Source: Sphingomonadales bacterium UBA7471
GTDB taxonomy: Bacteria > Pseudomonadota > Alphaproteobacteria > Sphingomonadales > Sphingomonadaceae
Direction: 5' to 3'
DNA: 64,000 nt
Assembly (NCBI GenBank): GCA_002479765.1
Contig: DLOZ01000012.1
Coordinates: 1 to 64,000, forward strand
The notes under the pieces are model-generated. The model did not search any database, was not told the origin of the DNA, and saw nothing but the letters and a program-made list of their open reading frames with translations. Of this stretch, positions 34,978-44,284 are shown in pieces. A program made the translations under genes and the position numbers. Position 1 is the stretch's first letter, and every line of letters begins with the position of its first letter.

Positions 34978-36444
34978 TTAACCAAGCGCCTTTTTAAGCA
35001 AGTCGTTGATGATTTGCGGATTGGCCTTGCCCTGCATCGCCTTCATCGTCTGGCCCACAAAGAAACCAAACAACTTGTCTTTGCCCGACCGGTACTCGGC
35101 AACCTTATCTTCATTGGCGGCCATGATCTTGGCAATTTCTGCCTCAATTGCGCCTGTGTCATTGGTCTGCTTCAGGCCTTTTTCTTCGACAATGGCAGAT
35201 GCGCCCTGCCCGGTCTCAAGCATGATTTCGAAGACCTGCTTGGCGATGCTGCCGCTGATCGTGCCATCGGCAACCAGACCAAGAAGCTCGGCAGCTTGCT
35301 TTGGATTGACCGGGCTTTCGTCCAAGGTCTTACCAAGCTTGTTCAGCGCACCGAACAATTCGGACATCAACCAGTTCGACGCCTGCTTGGCATCAACGCC
35401 TTCGGCCAACAAATCTTCGAACCAAAACGCCGTTTCGGCTTCTGCCGTCAGAACCGCCGCATTGTATGCGGTGAGGCCCAATGCTTCATAACGCGCACGT
35501 TTGGCGTCGGGAAGCTCGGGTAAGGACGCACGGCATTCCTCCAGAAACGCGTCGTCGAGTTCGACCGGCAACAAATCGGGATCGGGGAAATAACGATAAT
35601 CATGCGCGTCTTCTTTCGACCGCATTGAGCGCGTTTCCATCTTGTTCGGGTCGAACAAGCGGGTTTCCTGAACCACTGCGCCGCCGCTTTCGATCAGATC
35701 CACCTGACGCTGCGCTTCATACTCAATCGCCTGCATCATGAAGCGGATGGAGTTGACATTCTTGGTCTCTGTGCGCGTGCCCAGTTCACCACCGGGCTTG
35801 CGGACAGACACGTTGACGTCAGCGCGCATGGAGCCTTGCTCCATATTGCCGTCGCACGATCCAACATAGCGCAGGATGGAGCGGAGTTTCTTGAGATACG
35901 CCCCAGCCTCTTGCGGGCTGCTAATGTCAGGACGCGACACGATTTCCATCAGCGCGACGCCCGAGCGGTTCAAATCGACAAAAGACATTGTTGGATGCTG
36001 GTCATGCATCAACTTGCCTGCGTCTTGCTCGACATGGATGCGCTCGATACCAATTTTCTTGGTCGGGCTATCGGGGTCTTTTTCGTTCAGCGTAACCTCA
36101 ATTGCGCCCTCACCCACGATGGGGTGATACAGTTGCGAAATCTGGTAGCCCTGCGGCAAATCGGCGTAGAAATAATTCTTACGGTCAAACCGCGACCAGC
36201 GGTTGATCTGCGCATTGATTGCCATGCCGGTGCGCACAGCCTGACGCAGGCATTCGCGGTTTGGCACGGGCAACATGCCCGGCATCGCTGCATCGACAAG
36301 GCTCACATGACTGTTCGGTTCGGCGCCAAAGCCGGTGGAGGAACCCGAAAACAGCTTGGACTCACTGGTGATCTGCGCATGAACTTCAAGGCCAATTACG
36401 ACCTCCCACTCACCGGTATTTCCCTGGATGCGGTACTCGCTCAT
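34978..36444 (-). CDS. gatB: Aspartyl/glutamyl-tRNA amidotransferase subunit B
   Basis: Kinase-like subunit of GatCAB, which converts misacylated Glu-tRNA(Gln) and/or Asp-tRNA(Asn) to the amides. The 488 residues begin with EWEVVIGLEVHAQITSESKLFSG and contain VDAAMPGMLPVPNRE, FYADLPQGYQISQ and MRADVNVSVRKPG. A C-terminal YqeY-like tRNA-binding domain ends DLLKKALG. ATG 36444 has GGAGAGTGGTGG upstream. It follows gatA by one base. Confidence 0.96.
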   Translation of the reverse strand: MSEYRIQGNTGEWEVVIGLEVHAQITSESKLFSGSSTGFGAEPNSHVSLVDAAMPGMLPVPNRECLRQAVRTGMAINAQINRWSRFDRKNYFYADLPQGYQISQLYHPIVGEGAIEVTLNEKDPDSPTKKIGIERIHVEQDAGKLMHDQHPTMSFVDLNRSGVALMEIVSRPDISSPQEAGAYLKKLRSILRYVGSCDGNMEQGSMRADVNVSVRKPGGELGTRTETKNVNSIRFMMQAIEYEAQRQVDLIESGGAVVQETRLFDPNKMETRSMRSKEDAHDYRYFPDPDLLPVELDDAFLEECRASLPELPDAKRARYEALGLTAYNAAVLTAEAETAFWFEDLLAEGVDAKQASNWLMSELFGALNKLGKTLDESPVNPKQAAELLGLVADGTISGSIAKQVFEIMLETGQGASAIVEEKGLKQTNDTGAIEAEIAKIMAANEDKVAEYRSGKDKLFGFFVGQTMKAMQGKANPQIINDLLKKALG

Positions 36445-36445
36445 A

Positions 36446-37930
36446 TTACCACCACTCTCCGGCTTCCGCCGTAAATCCTGAACGCTGCTCAATCGCGAGG
36501 CCGGCGTTGAGCACAGCCTGTTCGTCAAGCGCCTTACCGATAATCTGCAGTCCCAAAGGCAGGCCTTGCTTGTCGAGGCCGCCCGGAACCGACATCGCGG
36601 GCAAGCCAGCCAATGAGGCAGGCACCGCGAACACGTCGTTCAAATACATCGACAATGGGTCGGCGTTCTTCTCACCCAAACCAAAAGCCGCGCTTGGTGC
36701 GGTTGGCGCGAGGATGAGGTCACAGCTTGCCCACGCATTTTCGAAATCGCGTGCGATCAAGGCCCGGACCTTTTGCGCCTGCGTGTAATATGCATCGTAG
36801 AAGCCAGCGCTCAACACATAGGTGCCGATCATGATACGGCGGCGCACTTCTTCGCCGAAACCGGCGGCGCGCGTTGCGGCATACATATCCTGCAGGCCAG
36901 CGCCCTCAGGCAAATCACGCAAACCAAAGCGCACGCCGTCATAGCGCGCAAGGTTGGATGACGCTTCAGCAGGGGCGATGATATAATAAGCAGGCAACGC
37001 ATATTTTGTATGCGGCAGGCTGATGTCGACGATTTCCGCGCCTGCATCCTTCAGCCATGCGATGCCATTATCCCACATCTTGGCGATATCTTCGTCGATA
37101 CCATCAAGACGATATTCGCGGGGAATGCCAATGCGCTTGCCCTTCAGATCGCTGTTCAGAGCTGCTTCCCATGCGGGCACAGGCAAATCGAGCGACGTCG
37201 AATCCTTTGGATCAAAGCCCGCCATGGCTTCCAACATGATCGCGCAATCGCGGACGTCGCGCGCCATTGGGCCAGCTTGGTCAAGCGAACTGGCGAATGC
37301 CACAACGCCCCAACGCGAGCAGCGGCCATAGGTTGGCTTGATACCGCTAATGCCGACAAATGCCGCTGGTTGGCGGATGGAACCACCGGTGTCGGTACCT
37401 GTCGCAGCAGGACACAGCCGTGCGGCGATGGCAGAGGACGAACCGCCCGATGAACCACCCGGCGCAAGTGCGGCGTTGTCACCATTATTGCGCCGCCAAG
37501 GCGAAATGACATTACCGAAATAGCTGGTTTCGTTCGACGAACCCATGGCGAACTGGTCAAGGTTGAGCTTGCCCAACATCCCTGCGCCAGCCTTCCAAAG
37601 ATTGGCGGATACCGTCGACTCATAGGTGGGCACGAAGCCTTCCAGCATATGGCTTGCGGCGGTCGTCTGCACGCCTTCGGTGCAGAACAAGTCCTTCATG
37701 CCAATCGGCACACCAGCCATTTTGCCCAGTGGCTTGCCAGCAGCGCGGTCGGCATCGACCGCTTGCGCGGCCGCAACGGCCATTTCAGGCGTTTCTACGA
37801 TAAAGGCGTTGAGTGCCTTTGCCGCAGCAACGCGCGCGTTGAGGGCCTCAGCAACCTCAACGGCTTTAAATTCGCCGTTGGCGACGCCATCACGAATGGC
37901 AGCTACGCCCAGTCTCGAAAAATCAGTCAT
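36446..37930 (-). CDS. gatA: Aspartyl/glutamyl-tRNA amidotransferase subunit A
   Basis: Glutaminase subunit of GatCAB; releases ammonia from glutamine by an amidase mechanism. The 494 residues contain the amidase signature APGGSSGGSSSAIAARLCPA with the catalytic cis-Ser and Ser. The catalytic Lys lies in GVPIGMKDLFC, and GSIRQPAAFVGI follows. Its start overlaps the gatC stop by one base (TAATG), indicating coupling in the gatC-gatA-gatB operon. Confidence 0.96.
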   Translation of the reverse strand: MTDFSRLGVAAIRDGVANGEFKAVEVAEALNARVAAAKALNAFIVETPEMAVAAAQAVDADRAAGKPLGKMAGVPIGMKDLFCTEGVQTTAASHMLEGFVPTYESTVSANLWKAGAGMLGKLNLDQFAMGSSNETSYFGNVISPWRRNNGDNAALAPGGSSGGSSSAIAARLCPAATGTDTGGSIRQPAAFVGISGIKPTYGRCSRWGVVAFASSLDQAGPMARDVRDCAIMLEAMAGFDPKDSTSLDLPVPAWEAALNSDLKGKRIGIPREYRLDGIDEDIAKMWDNGIAWLKDAGAEIVDISLPHTKYALPAYYIIAPAEASSNLARYDGVRFGLRDLPEGAGLQDMYAATRAAGFGEEVRRRIMIGTYVLSAGFYDAYYTQAQKVRALIARDFENAWASCDLILAPTAPSAAFGLGEKNADPLSMYLNDVFAVPASLAGLPAMSVPGGLDKQGLPLGLQIIGKALDEQAVLNAGLAIEQRSGFTAEAGEWW

Positions 37931-38217
37931 TATTCAATCACCTTGGGCACGCCAAAGAAGCTGCCTTCCCTCGCTGGCGCATTGGCAAGCACCTTGTCGC
38001 GGACATCGCCATCGGTGACGACGTCGTCGCGCAGGCGCAGCTTATTGGGGATGACAGCCGTCATCGGCTCAACGCCAGTGACGTCGACCTCGCCCAATTG
38101 CTCCACCCAGGCAAGAATGCCATTGAGTTCGCCGACCATCTTGTCAGCCTCTGCATCGCTAATCGCGATGCGCGAAAGCCGTGCGATTTTGTTCACGGTA
38201 TCTTTATCTACAGACAT
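37930..38217 (-). CDS. gatC: Aspartyl/glutamyl-tRNA amidotransferase subunit C
   Basis: Small subunit that wraps around GatA and links it to GatB. The 95 residues have the family pattern TVNKIARLSRIAISDAEAD, NGILAWVEQLGEVDVTGVEP and the C-terminal FFGVPKVIE. ATG 38217 is used; the open frame continues 12 codons upstream without similarity. It is the first gene of gatCAB. Confidence 0.95.
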   Translation of the reverse strand: MSVDKDTVNKIARLSRIAISDAEADKMVGELNGILAWVEQLGEVDVTGVEPMTAVIPNKLRLRDDVVTDGDVRDKVLANAPAREGSFFGVPKVIE

Positions 38218-38344
38218 AAGCCAGCCGCTAGCATTGCGCCTGCCCCGCTTCAACGGAAAAGCTTAATCTTTCAGGCTCTATTCAATTTTCCGATGCTATT
38301 TCCATCCAATCGGCTACATCGCATCAAAATTTCAGGACATAAAC

Positions 38345-39454
38345 TTGGCTCGTAAATTCATTTATATCGTTGCAGCGCTCATCGTCCTCGTCATTGCGGG
38401 TGGTTTCGTTATCCGCATTTATGAGGCTGAGCTTACCGAATTGGCATTCGTGCCAACGGCAAAGTTCGAAAAACAGGCGGCGTTTGAACCGAACAAATAT
38501 GCCAGCAACGATATGTGGTTCGCGCGACCGGGCAAGACCGGCAATCCAGCCGACTGGTTGCCTGTGGGTGCGGCGAAGCCAGACGTGCGGGGCCCCGCGG
38601 CGATATTTTTCGTTCACCCAACATCTTATATCGGCAGGGATCATTGGAATGCACCGCTCGACGACGCGGAATCGCAGGATCGCGCGAGATTGTTCCTGCG
38701 TGGCCTTGCTTCGCCCTTTGCCAGCACCGGCGAAATGTGGGCACCCCGCTATCGTCAGGCAGCAATAGGCTCGTTCCTAACCACCAAGCCCGAGGGTCAG
38801 CAGGCGTTGGATGCCGCATATCAAGACGTTCTTTTGGCGTTCGATGAATTTGTTGCGAAAGTGCAAAAAGACCGGCCGATTATATTGGCTGGCCATAGCC
38901 AAGGCGCGCTGCATCTTACACATCTGCTGAAGGATCGCGTTGCAGGCAAACCAATCGCCAAACGAATCGTTGCCGCTTATGTTGTTGGTTGGCCAATTTC
39001 CGTGGATAATGATGTCGCTGCGATGGGGCTGCCCGCATGCTCGGGTCCAGATGAAACGGGATGCATCATGGCGTGGCAAAGCTTTGCCGAGCCGGCCGAG
39101 TATGACCGCATATCAAAAGCCTATGACGCAACGACAGGTTTCAACGGGCAAAGCCGCAAAGGCACCGCAATGTTGTGCACCAATCCGTTAAACGGTGGTG
39201 CCGCAGCTGCGGCAGACATGAAGGCCAATTTGGGTACGTTAAAAGCAGATGCGTCGATGAACACCGGTGAGCTGGTCGTTGGTGCCGTACCCGCACGATG
39301 TGACGCAAAGGGATTTCTGTTGATCGGCGATCCGCCCGAAGTTGGGCCATATGTGCTGCCCGGCAACAATTACCATGTGTATGATTTCCCGCTTTTCTGG
39401 GCGAATGTGCGGGCGGATGCCACGTTGCGACTGCGAAAGTTCCTTCAGAAATGA
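38345..39454 (+). CDS. DUF3089 alpha/beta-hydrolase, membrane anchored
   Basis: 369 residues starting at TTG 38345, supported by AGGA at suitable distance. An N-terminal membrane anchor (about 4-24) is followed by an alpha/beta-hydrolase fold with DUF3089 features: FFVHPTSYIGRDHWNAP, the nucleophile elbow LAGHSQGALH (Ser185) and SFAEPAEYD. The C-terminal NNYHVYDFPLFWANVR supplies the probable catalytic His. A periplasmic serine hydrolase is likely; the substrate is unknown. It overlaps ruvX by 4 bases. Confidence 0.8.
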   Translation: MARKFIYIVAALIVLVIAGGFVIRIYEAELTELAFVPTAKFEKQAAFEPNKYASNDMWFARPGKTGNPADWLPVGAAKPDVRGPAAIFFVHPTSYIGRDHWNAPLDDAESQDRARLFLRGLASPFASTGEMWAPRYRQAAIGSFLTTKPEGQQALDAAYQDVLLAFDEFVAKVQKDRPIILAGHSQGALHLTHLLKDRVAGKPIAKRIVAAYVVGWPISVDNDVAAMGLPACSGPDETGCIMAWQSFAEPAEYDRISKAYDATTGFNGQSRKGTAMLCTNPLNGGAAAAADMKANLGTLKADASMNTGELVVGAVPARCDAKGFLLIGDPPEVGPYVLPGNNYHVYDFPLFWANVRADATLRLRKFLQK

Positions 39455-39912
39455 TTTTTGATGCCGTCGCTGACTTTTTGGAACAGCTGCCGGACGGCGG
39501 CGTGTTGATAGGGCTGGATATCGGCACCAAAACGATTGGAACGGCGTTTTGCGACGCTGGCTGGACATTTGCATCGCCCGCCGACCTGATCCGCAGAAGC
39601 AAGTTTTCCAAAGACAAGGCGTTACTCAGCGCCGCGATTGCGACCCGCCCCACGCGCGGTATCGTCATTGGCCTGCCGCTCAACATGGATGGCAGCGAAA
39701 GCCCCAGAAGCCAATCAAGCCGGGCTTTTGCACGCAACATCGCGGATCTTGGCCTGCCGATTTTGTTGCGCGACGAACGCTGGTCGACCCAAGCGGTTGA
39801 GCGCGACATGATTGCCGCCGACATGAGCCGCGCAAAACGGGCCGAAAAAATCGACAGCGGCGCAGCGGCATTCATCCTGCAAGGCGCGATAGATGCGTTG
39901 ACCATTGGGTAA
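39451..39912 (+). CDS. ruvX: Holliday junction resolvase-like protein RuvX/YqgF
   Basis: RNase H-fold protein, essential in many bacteria and implicated in 16S rRNA 5' processing. The 153 residues include LDIGTKTIGTAFCD (first catalytic Asp), GIVIGLPLNMDGSE and LLRDERWSTQAVER, with a final Asp region KIDSGAAAFILQGAID. It overlaps the DUF3089 gene by 4 bases and precedes pyrB. Confidence 0.92.
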   Translation: MIFDAVADFLEQLPDGGVLIGLDIGTKTIGTAFCDAGWTFASPADLIRRSKFSKDKALLSAAIATRPTRGIVIGLPLNMDGSESPRSQSSRAFARNIADLGLPILLRDERWSTQAVERDMIAADMSRAKRAEKIDSGAAAFILQGAIDALTIG

Positions 39913-39987
39913 CGTTTTTGCCCGGCCAAGACATAGCCGACAAAATGATTGAGTATTGCCCCCCTTCCCTTTAAGGGCATTGCTTTA

Positions 39988-40983
39988 ATGACATGGACAC
40001 AGCCTTTTGCAGCCGACAGCTTTCCAAGCGGGTCGGGCGCTTTTCCGCACAAGCATTTGCTTGGTATCGCTGGACTTCAGAAATGGGAAATTCTCTACAT
40101 CCTGAAAGAGGCTGAGCAATGGGTGGCCTTGAACCGCTCCGGCCCTGCAAAGCATGATGGCCGATTGTCGGGCCTTACGATTATCAATGCCTTTTTTGAA
40201 AACTCGACACGCACATTGCTGTCTTTCGAAATTGCCGGAAAACGACTTGGCGCAGATGTCGTGAATATGCACGCGGCGCAATCGAGCGTCAAAAAGGGCG
40301 AAACACTTATCGACACCGCAATGACGTTAAACGCCATGCGCGCCGATGCCATTGTCATCCGCCACGGCAGTTCCGGTGCGGTGCAGCTGATTTCAAGCAA
40401 AGTCGATTGCCCGGTCATCAACGCAGGCGACGGAAGCCACGAACATCCCACGCAGGCGCTGCTCGATTCGCTGACCATCATGCGCCGCAAAGGGCGGGTC
40501 GAAGGCCAAACCGTCGTCATTTGCGGCGATGTGCTGCACAGCCGCGTTGCGCGCTCAAATCTATTCTGCCTCAAAACATTGGGCGCCGAAGTCCGCGTCG
40601 TTGCGCCCCCTGCATTGATGCCAAGCGGTATCGAGGCATTTGGTGCGCAGACCTTCACGAACTTTGATGCGGCGCTGGATGGCGCCGATGTCGTCATGAT
40701 GCTGCGCCTTCAGAATGAACGTATGCAGGGGGATTTCATTCCCTCGCCCCGCGAATATTTCCACCTATACGGCCTCGATGAACGCCGGCTCGCCTTGGCC
40801 AAGCCCGACGCGCTGGTCATGCACCCGGGCCCAATGAACCGCGGCGTAGAGATTGCGAGCAATGTCGCCGACCATGTTGAACGCTCCGCCATTACCGAAC
40901 AGGTTGAAATGGGTGTCGCCGTTCGTATGGCGTGCCTCGATATACTCACCCGAAAAGCACGCGGTCAGGAGGGTTGGTCATGA
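39988..40983 (+). CDS. pyrB: Aspartate carbamoyltransferase catalytic subunit
   Basis: Condenses aspartate with carbamoyl phosphate in pyrimidine synthesis. The 331 residues contain the carbamoyl-phosphate loop FFENSTRTLLSFEIAGKRLG, HGSSGAVQ, the HEHPTQALLD-type loop GSHEHPTQALLDSLT and VMHPGPMNRGVEI. ATG 39988 is chosen. It overlaps the following dihydroorotase-like gene by 4 bases; the two products form one complex in other bacteria with this arrangement. Confidence 0.95.
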   Translation: MTWTQPFAADSFPSGSGAFPHKHLLGIAGLQKWEILYILKEAEQWVALNRSGPAKHDGRLSGLTIINAFFENSTRTLLSFEIAGKRLGADVVNMHAAQSSVKKGETLIDTAMTLNAMRADAIVIRHGSSGAVQLISSKVDCPVINAGDGSHEHPTQALLDSLTIMRRKGRVEGQTVVICGDVLHSRVARSNLFCLKTLGAEVRVVAPPALMPSGIEAFGAQTFTNFDAALDGADVVMMLRLQNERMQGDFIPSPREYFHLYGLDERRLALAKPDALVMHPGPMNRGVEIASNVADHVERSAITEQVEMGVAVRMACLDILTRKARGQEGWS

Positions 40984-42197
40984 CCGGAATCAGCATCCTG
41001 AACGGCCACGCCATTTTGCCCGGCGCGGACAAGGCTGAGCCACTGAATGTGCATATCGAAAATGGCAAAATTGCCTCAGTTGGAAAAGCCGCCCCGATAG
41101 CGAACCAGTTGGACGCAAGCGACCTCATCATCGCGCCGGGCATCATTGATCTGGGCGTGTTCAAGACCGACAAGCCCGCTTTCCGCTTTGGCGGCATCAC
41201 GCGCGCCGCATTAATGCCTGACCAGTCGCCTGTGCATGATGACCCGGCAACGGTCCGCTTTGCCGCGCTGAAAGGAAAACCCGATCTGTGGGTACACCCA
41301 CTCGCTGCAGCAACGCAGGGCCTCAATGGGCTGCAGATGGCCGAAATCGCGCTGATGAAAGAAGCAGGCGCAGTTGGCGTTGCCACGGGACGCAAATGGA
41401 TTGCCGATAGCGGCATTTTGCTGCGGATCATGCGCTATTGCCATGCGCTCAACCTGCCCGTGTTTGTGCACAGCGAAGATGCAGGCCTATCGGGCAACGC
41501 GGTTGCAACGGCCGGGGAAACAGCGACCTTGCTGGGCCTATCCAGCGCATCACCCATCACCGAAGCGCTTGCCATCGCCCGCGACCTATTGCTCGCGGAG
41601 GAAAGCGGCGCCCATGTGCATTTCCGCCAAGTGACGACCGAACGCGGGCTGGACCTCATTCGCGCAGCAAAGGCAAAGGGCTTACGCATCACATGCGGCA
41701 TCACGCCAGGGCACTTGTTCCTGTCCGACAACGCCGTTTCGGATTTCCGGACCTTCGCCCATCTGTCGCCGCCCTTGCGTTCGGAAAGCGACCGGCTGGC
41801 CTGTATCGCCGCCATTGCCGATGGCACGATTGATGTCATTGCATCTGGGCACGACCCACGCGGACCAGAGGACAAGCGCCTGCCCTATTCCGAGAGCGCG
41901 CCGGGCATGGCCGGGGCGGAAACGCTTCTCGCGCTGTCGCTCAACCTCGTGCGGGACAATGTGATTTCGACCGGACGGTTGTTCGAACTTCTGGCATCAA
42001 ATCCTGCGAAGATCTTGGGGCTGAATGCAGGCCACATAGCAGAAGGATATGAGGCAGATCTCATCCTCGTCGATCCAGACGCGCCGTGGCAGGTCGATGG
42101 CGACCGCATGGCCGCACTTGCGGGCAATACGCCATTTGACCGGCTGCCGGTGCAAGGCCGCGTGCGATATATGCTAAAGGGCGGCAAGGTCATTTAG
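40980..42197 (+). CDS. Dihydroorotase-like protein, probably non-catalytic (PyrC' / PyrX)
   Basis: 405 residues of the amidohydrolase fold. A catalytic dihydroorotase has the metal motif DxHxH after APGxID; here the sequence reads APGIIDLGVFKTD, so both His are missing. The usual TPHH is TPGH, and the DHAPH aspartate position reads SGHDPRG. These losses fit the inactive PyrC' that stabilises ATCase in Pseudomonas-type complexes, encoded directly after pyrB as here (4-base overlap). An active pyrC must then lie elsewhere in the genome. Confidence 0.85.
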   Translation: MTGISILNGHAILPGADKAEPLNVHIENGKIASVGKAAPIANQLDASDLIIAPGIIDLGVFKTDKPAFRFGGITRAALMPDQSPVHDDPATVRFAALKGKPDLWVHPLAAATQGLNGLQMAEIALMKEAGAVGVATGRKWIADSGILLRIMRYCHALNLPVFVHSEDAGLSGNAVATAGETATLLGLSSASPITEALAIARDLLLAEESGAHVHFRQVTTERGLDLIRAAKAKGLRITCGITPGHLFLSDNAVSDFRTFAHLSPPLRSESDRLACIAAIADGTIDVIASGHDPRGPEDKRLPYSESAPGMAGAETLLALSLNLVRDNVISTGRLFELLASNPAKILGLNAGHIAEGYEADLILVDPDAPWQVDGDRMAALAGNTPFDRLPVQGRVRYMLKGGKVI

Positions 42198-42245
42198 GGT
42201 CAGGACCTAAACCCGCCGCCCCTTAAGCGTTTCACGGATATCAAT

Positions 42246-43586
42246 TTATCGTGCGGCGATCTTACGCCATGCGGCATTCGCCATGCGGATATTTTGGGGT
42301 CCGCCATTCGTCCGCACGAAGCAATCGCCGCCTTGCGACTTGATCATCTTGCACGTTGCCCGTGCGCTTGCTGCGTCCCCGAAACCCATTGCAGCCAAAC
42401 GAACAAGTTTCTTGCCGTTGACCGTTACGGTCGAGCTGGCGGATGAAAAGCCGTTCAATGCGCGGTAGCGTTTGGCATATTTGTTCCAAGCCGCTTGCGC
42501 GCTGGCCACAGACGAAAACGCGCCCAGCTGAACCAAGTGGCTTCCCGCAGCGGCGGGCGTTTTTGCCTTTGGCACATATGTCACCGGCGCGGTCACAGAT
42601 GACTTTGCGGAGACTTCTGACGCTTTGATAAGCGGCGCTTCGTAAACCGGCTGGCTCGGCGTAGCTTCGGCAACCTTCACATAATTTTCAACGATAGCAA
42701 AACCTGCACTTTCCGATACAGGTGCCGGACCGACCGCAGCCAATTCTACTGCTGCTGCGGGTGCAGAGGCAACATCTGCAAATTCTGGTAAAGAAGGTGG
42801 CACAACATCAGCTTGCGCAAAACCAATGGCATTGATGCTGCTTAACGCAAGGCGCAGCGGCTGTCCTGTATCCGACATGTCAGGCTGAACCTTCAACAGG
42901 CCTGCAACGCGCGTCGTATGAGCCCCGGGACGCGCGAGCTGCGCCCATTCGGCGATCTGTTCGTTGACACGCTCCTGCGGCATATCCTGCGACGCCATGA
43001 TCCGCGCATCGCGCCAGCGACCGTCAAGCGCATAGGCCAATGCCAAATTCTGGCGTATGCGCGATGTGGCATTGTCGGCGCGCACGGCATCGGTCAGGAT
43101 TTTGACAGCATCCGCCGAACGACCTGCCAAAGCCAAAGTCAACGCATAGTCGCTTACAGGCAAAATGGATCGGTTCGAATCGACAATCAAAACCGCAGAT
43201 TCGGTGTTGCCCAAGGCGATACGCGCCAATGCGAGGCTGATGACCGTGCGTGGGTCGGCTTGGCCCAACTCCATAACGTCCATCAACGTCCGCTCGGCAG
43301 ACGCAAAGCGCCCTTTCGCCATGTACACACGCGCCAGCAACCCGCGATAATCGCGGTTTTGCATGTCGGCCTGAACCGCACGTTCAGCAAAGGCCAATGC
43401 CTTGTCGGTTTTGCCGTTCCTGAGTGCGCGTTCGGCTTTCTTTGCCCAGGCAAATGCCTTTTGCGGCGATGCCATATTGACGGAAGCATTGGCCGTGCTG
43501 CCCGCTCCGGCCGCTGACGCAGTCATGGCCGGCACCGCAACCAACGCAGCCGACAAAGCCAACTTTATGACAAAATGGCTACTCAT
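42246..43586 (-). CDS. TPR and SPOR domain protein, exported
   Basis: 446 residues. A signal peptide (1-26, ending ASAAGA) precedes TPR-type helical repeats (about 40-210), including KALAFAERAVQADMQNRDY and SAERTLMDVMELG. An Ala/Pro-rich linker follows. The C-terminal SPOR domain (about 360-435) reads SHLVQLGAFSSVASAQAAWN. SPOR domains bind denuded glycan at division sites, so a septal or periplasmic role is likely. It is the last gene of a three-gene minus-strand group with the RHH protein and ParA. Confidence 0.82.
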   Translation of the reverse strand: MSSHFVIKLALSAALVAVPAMTASAAGAGSTANASVNMASPQKAFAWAKKAERALRNGKTDKALAFAERAVQADMQNRDYRGLLARVYMAKGRFASAERTLMDVMELGQADPRTVISLALARIALGNTESAVLIVDSNRSILPVSDYALTLALAGRSADAVKILTDAVRADNATSRIRQNLALAYALDGRWRDARIMASQDMPQERVNEQIAEWAQLARPGAHTTRVAGLLKVQPDMSDTGQPLRLALSSINAIGFAQADVVPPSLPEFADVASAPAAAVELAAVGPAPVSESAGFAIVENYVKVAEATPSQPVYEAPLIKASEVSAKSSVTAPVTYVPKAKTPAAAGSHLVQLGAFSSVASAQAAWNKYAKRYRALNGFSSASSTVTVNGKKLVRLAAMGFGDAASARATCKMIKSQGGDCFVRTNGGPQNIRMANAAWRKIAAR

Positions 43587-43617
43587 GACATCACCTCAAA
43601 AAAGCTAAATATAGGCA

Positions 43618-44271
43618 TCAGTGTTTTTTCGCAGGAACGTGGGACGCAAGGTCATCAATTTCCGGCATGGATTCCAGAAGTGCATCAAGCGCATCGGTCA
43701 CAAGTTGTTGCGCCGATTGGTGACGCACCGCGCAAGCCAGCCGCAATTTCAAATGCCGGTCGCTATCAAGACGCAAGGTGAAGGCTGCTTTGTCTTTCAA
43801 GCCTGGCTTTGACCGGGCACGCGAACGTGGCGCATCCGTGCTGCCTCGGCGAGCGATGGGCCGCTTTACTGGCTCCGGCGTCACGGTAACCAATGCGGGG
43901 ACATCGGCGACCGATTCCGGCTCCTCGGCAAAGTTGTCAAAGCCAGCCTGCGGTTCGCCGTCAAAGACAACCTGCGGTTCAAGGTCAGCGAAAAGTGCGT
44001 CTGCGAGACGATCTTGCTGATGCCTCACTTCGGGAACCGCCGCGGCAAGCGGGTTAGCCCCGTGAAAGCCGTGTTCATAATCCATCGGGGTTGTGGGGTC
44101 GGGATCGACATCATAACCCATGTCGTTCCAGCCCAGATCGTCTTGTGACATTGCCGCGTTGCCATTAGTCGAAAGCATGGTTGGACGGCGCATAGCGGGA
44201 CGTGCCAGACCTTTGCGTGCCAGCAATATGCCCGAAAGCGAAGCGATTGGTTTAGGTTCACCCATTTTCAT
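43618..44271 (-). CDS. ParA-associated protein with C-terminal ribbon-helix-helix-like domain
   Basis: 217 residues. The first 150 are low-complexity, acidic and probably disordered (SQDDLGWNDMGYDVDPDPTT). The C-terminal 60 residues read KDKAAFTLRLDSDRHLKLRLA followed by two helices, which resembles a ribbon-helix-helix DNA-binding fold. Start ATG 44271 follows AGGAAGGG. It begins 13 bases after the parA stop, the usual place for a ParA partner, so it may be the ParB/ParG-type adaptor. No homologue name is known to me. Confidence 0.6.
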   Translation of the reverse strand: MKMGEPKPIASLSGILLARKGLARPAMRRPTMLSTNGNAAMSQDDLGWNDMGYDVDPDPTTPMDYEHGFHGANPLAAAVPEVRHQQDRLADALFADLEPQVVFDGEPQAGFDNFAEEPESVADVPALVTVTPEPVKRPIARRGSTDAPRSRARSKPGLKDKAAFTLRLDSDRHLKLRLACAVRHQSAQQLVTDALDALLESMPEIDDLASHVPAKKH

Positions 44272-44284
44272 GCCCTTCCTTCGC

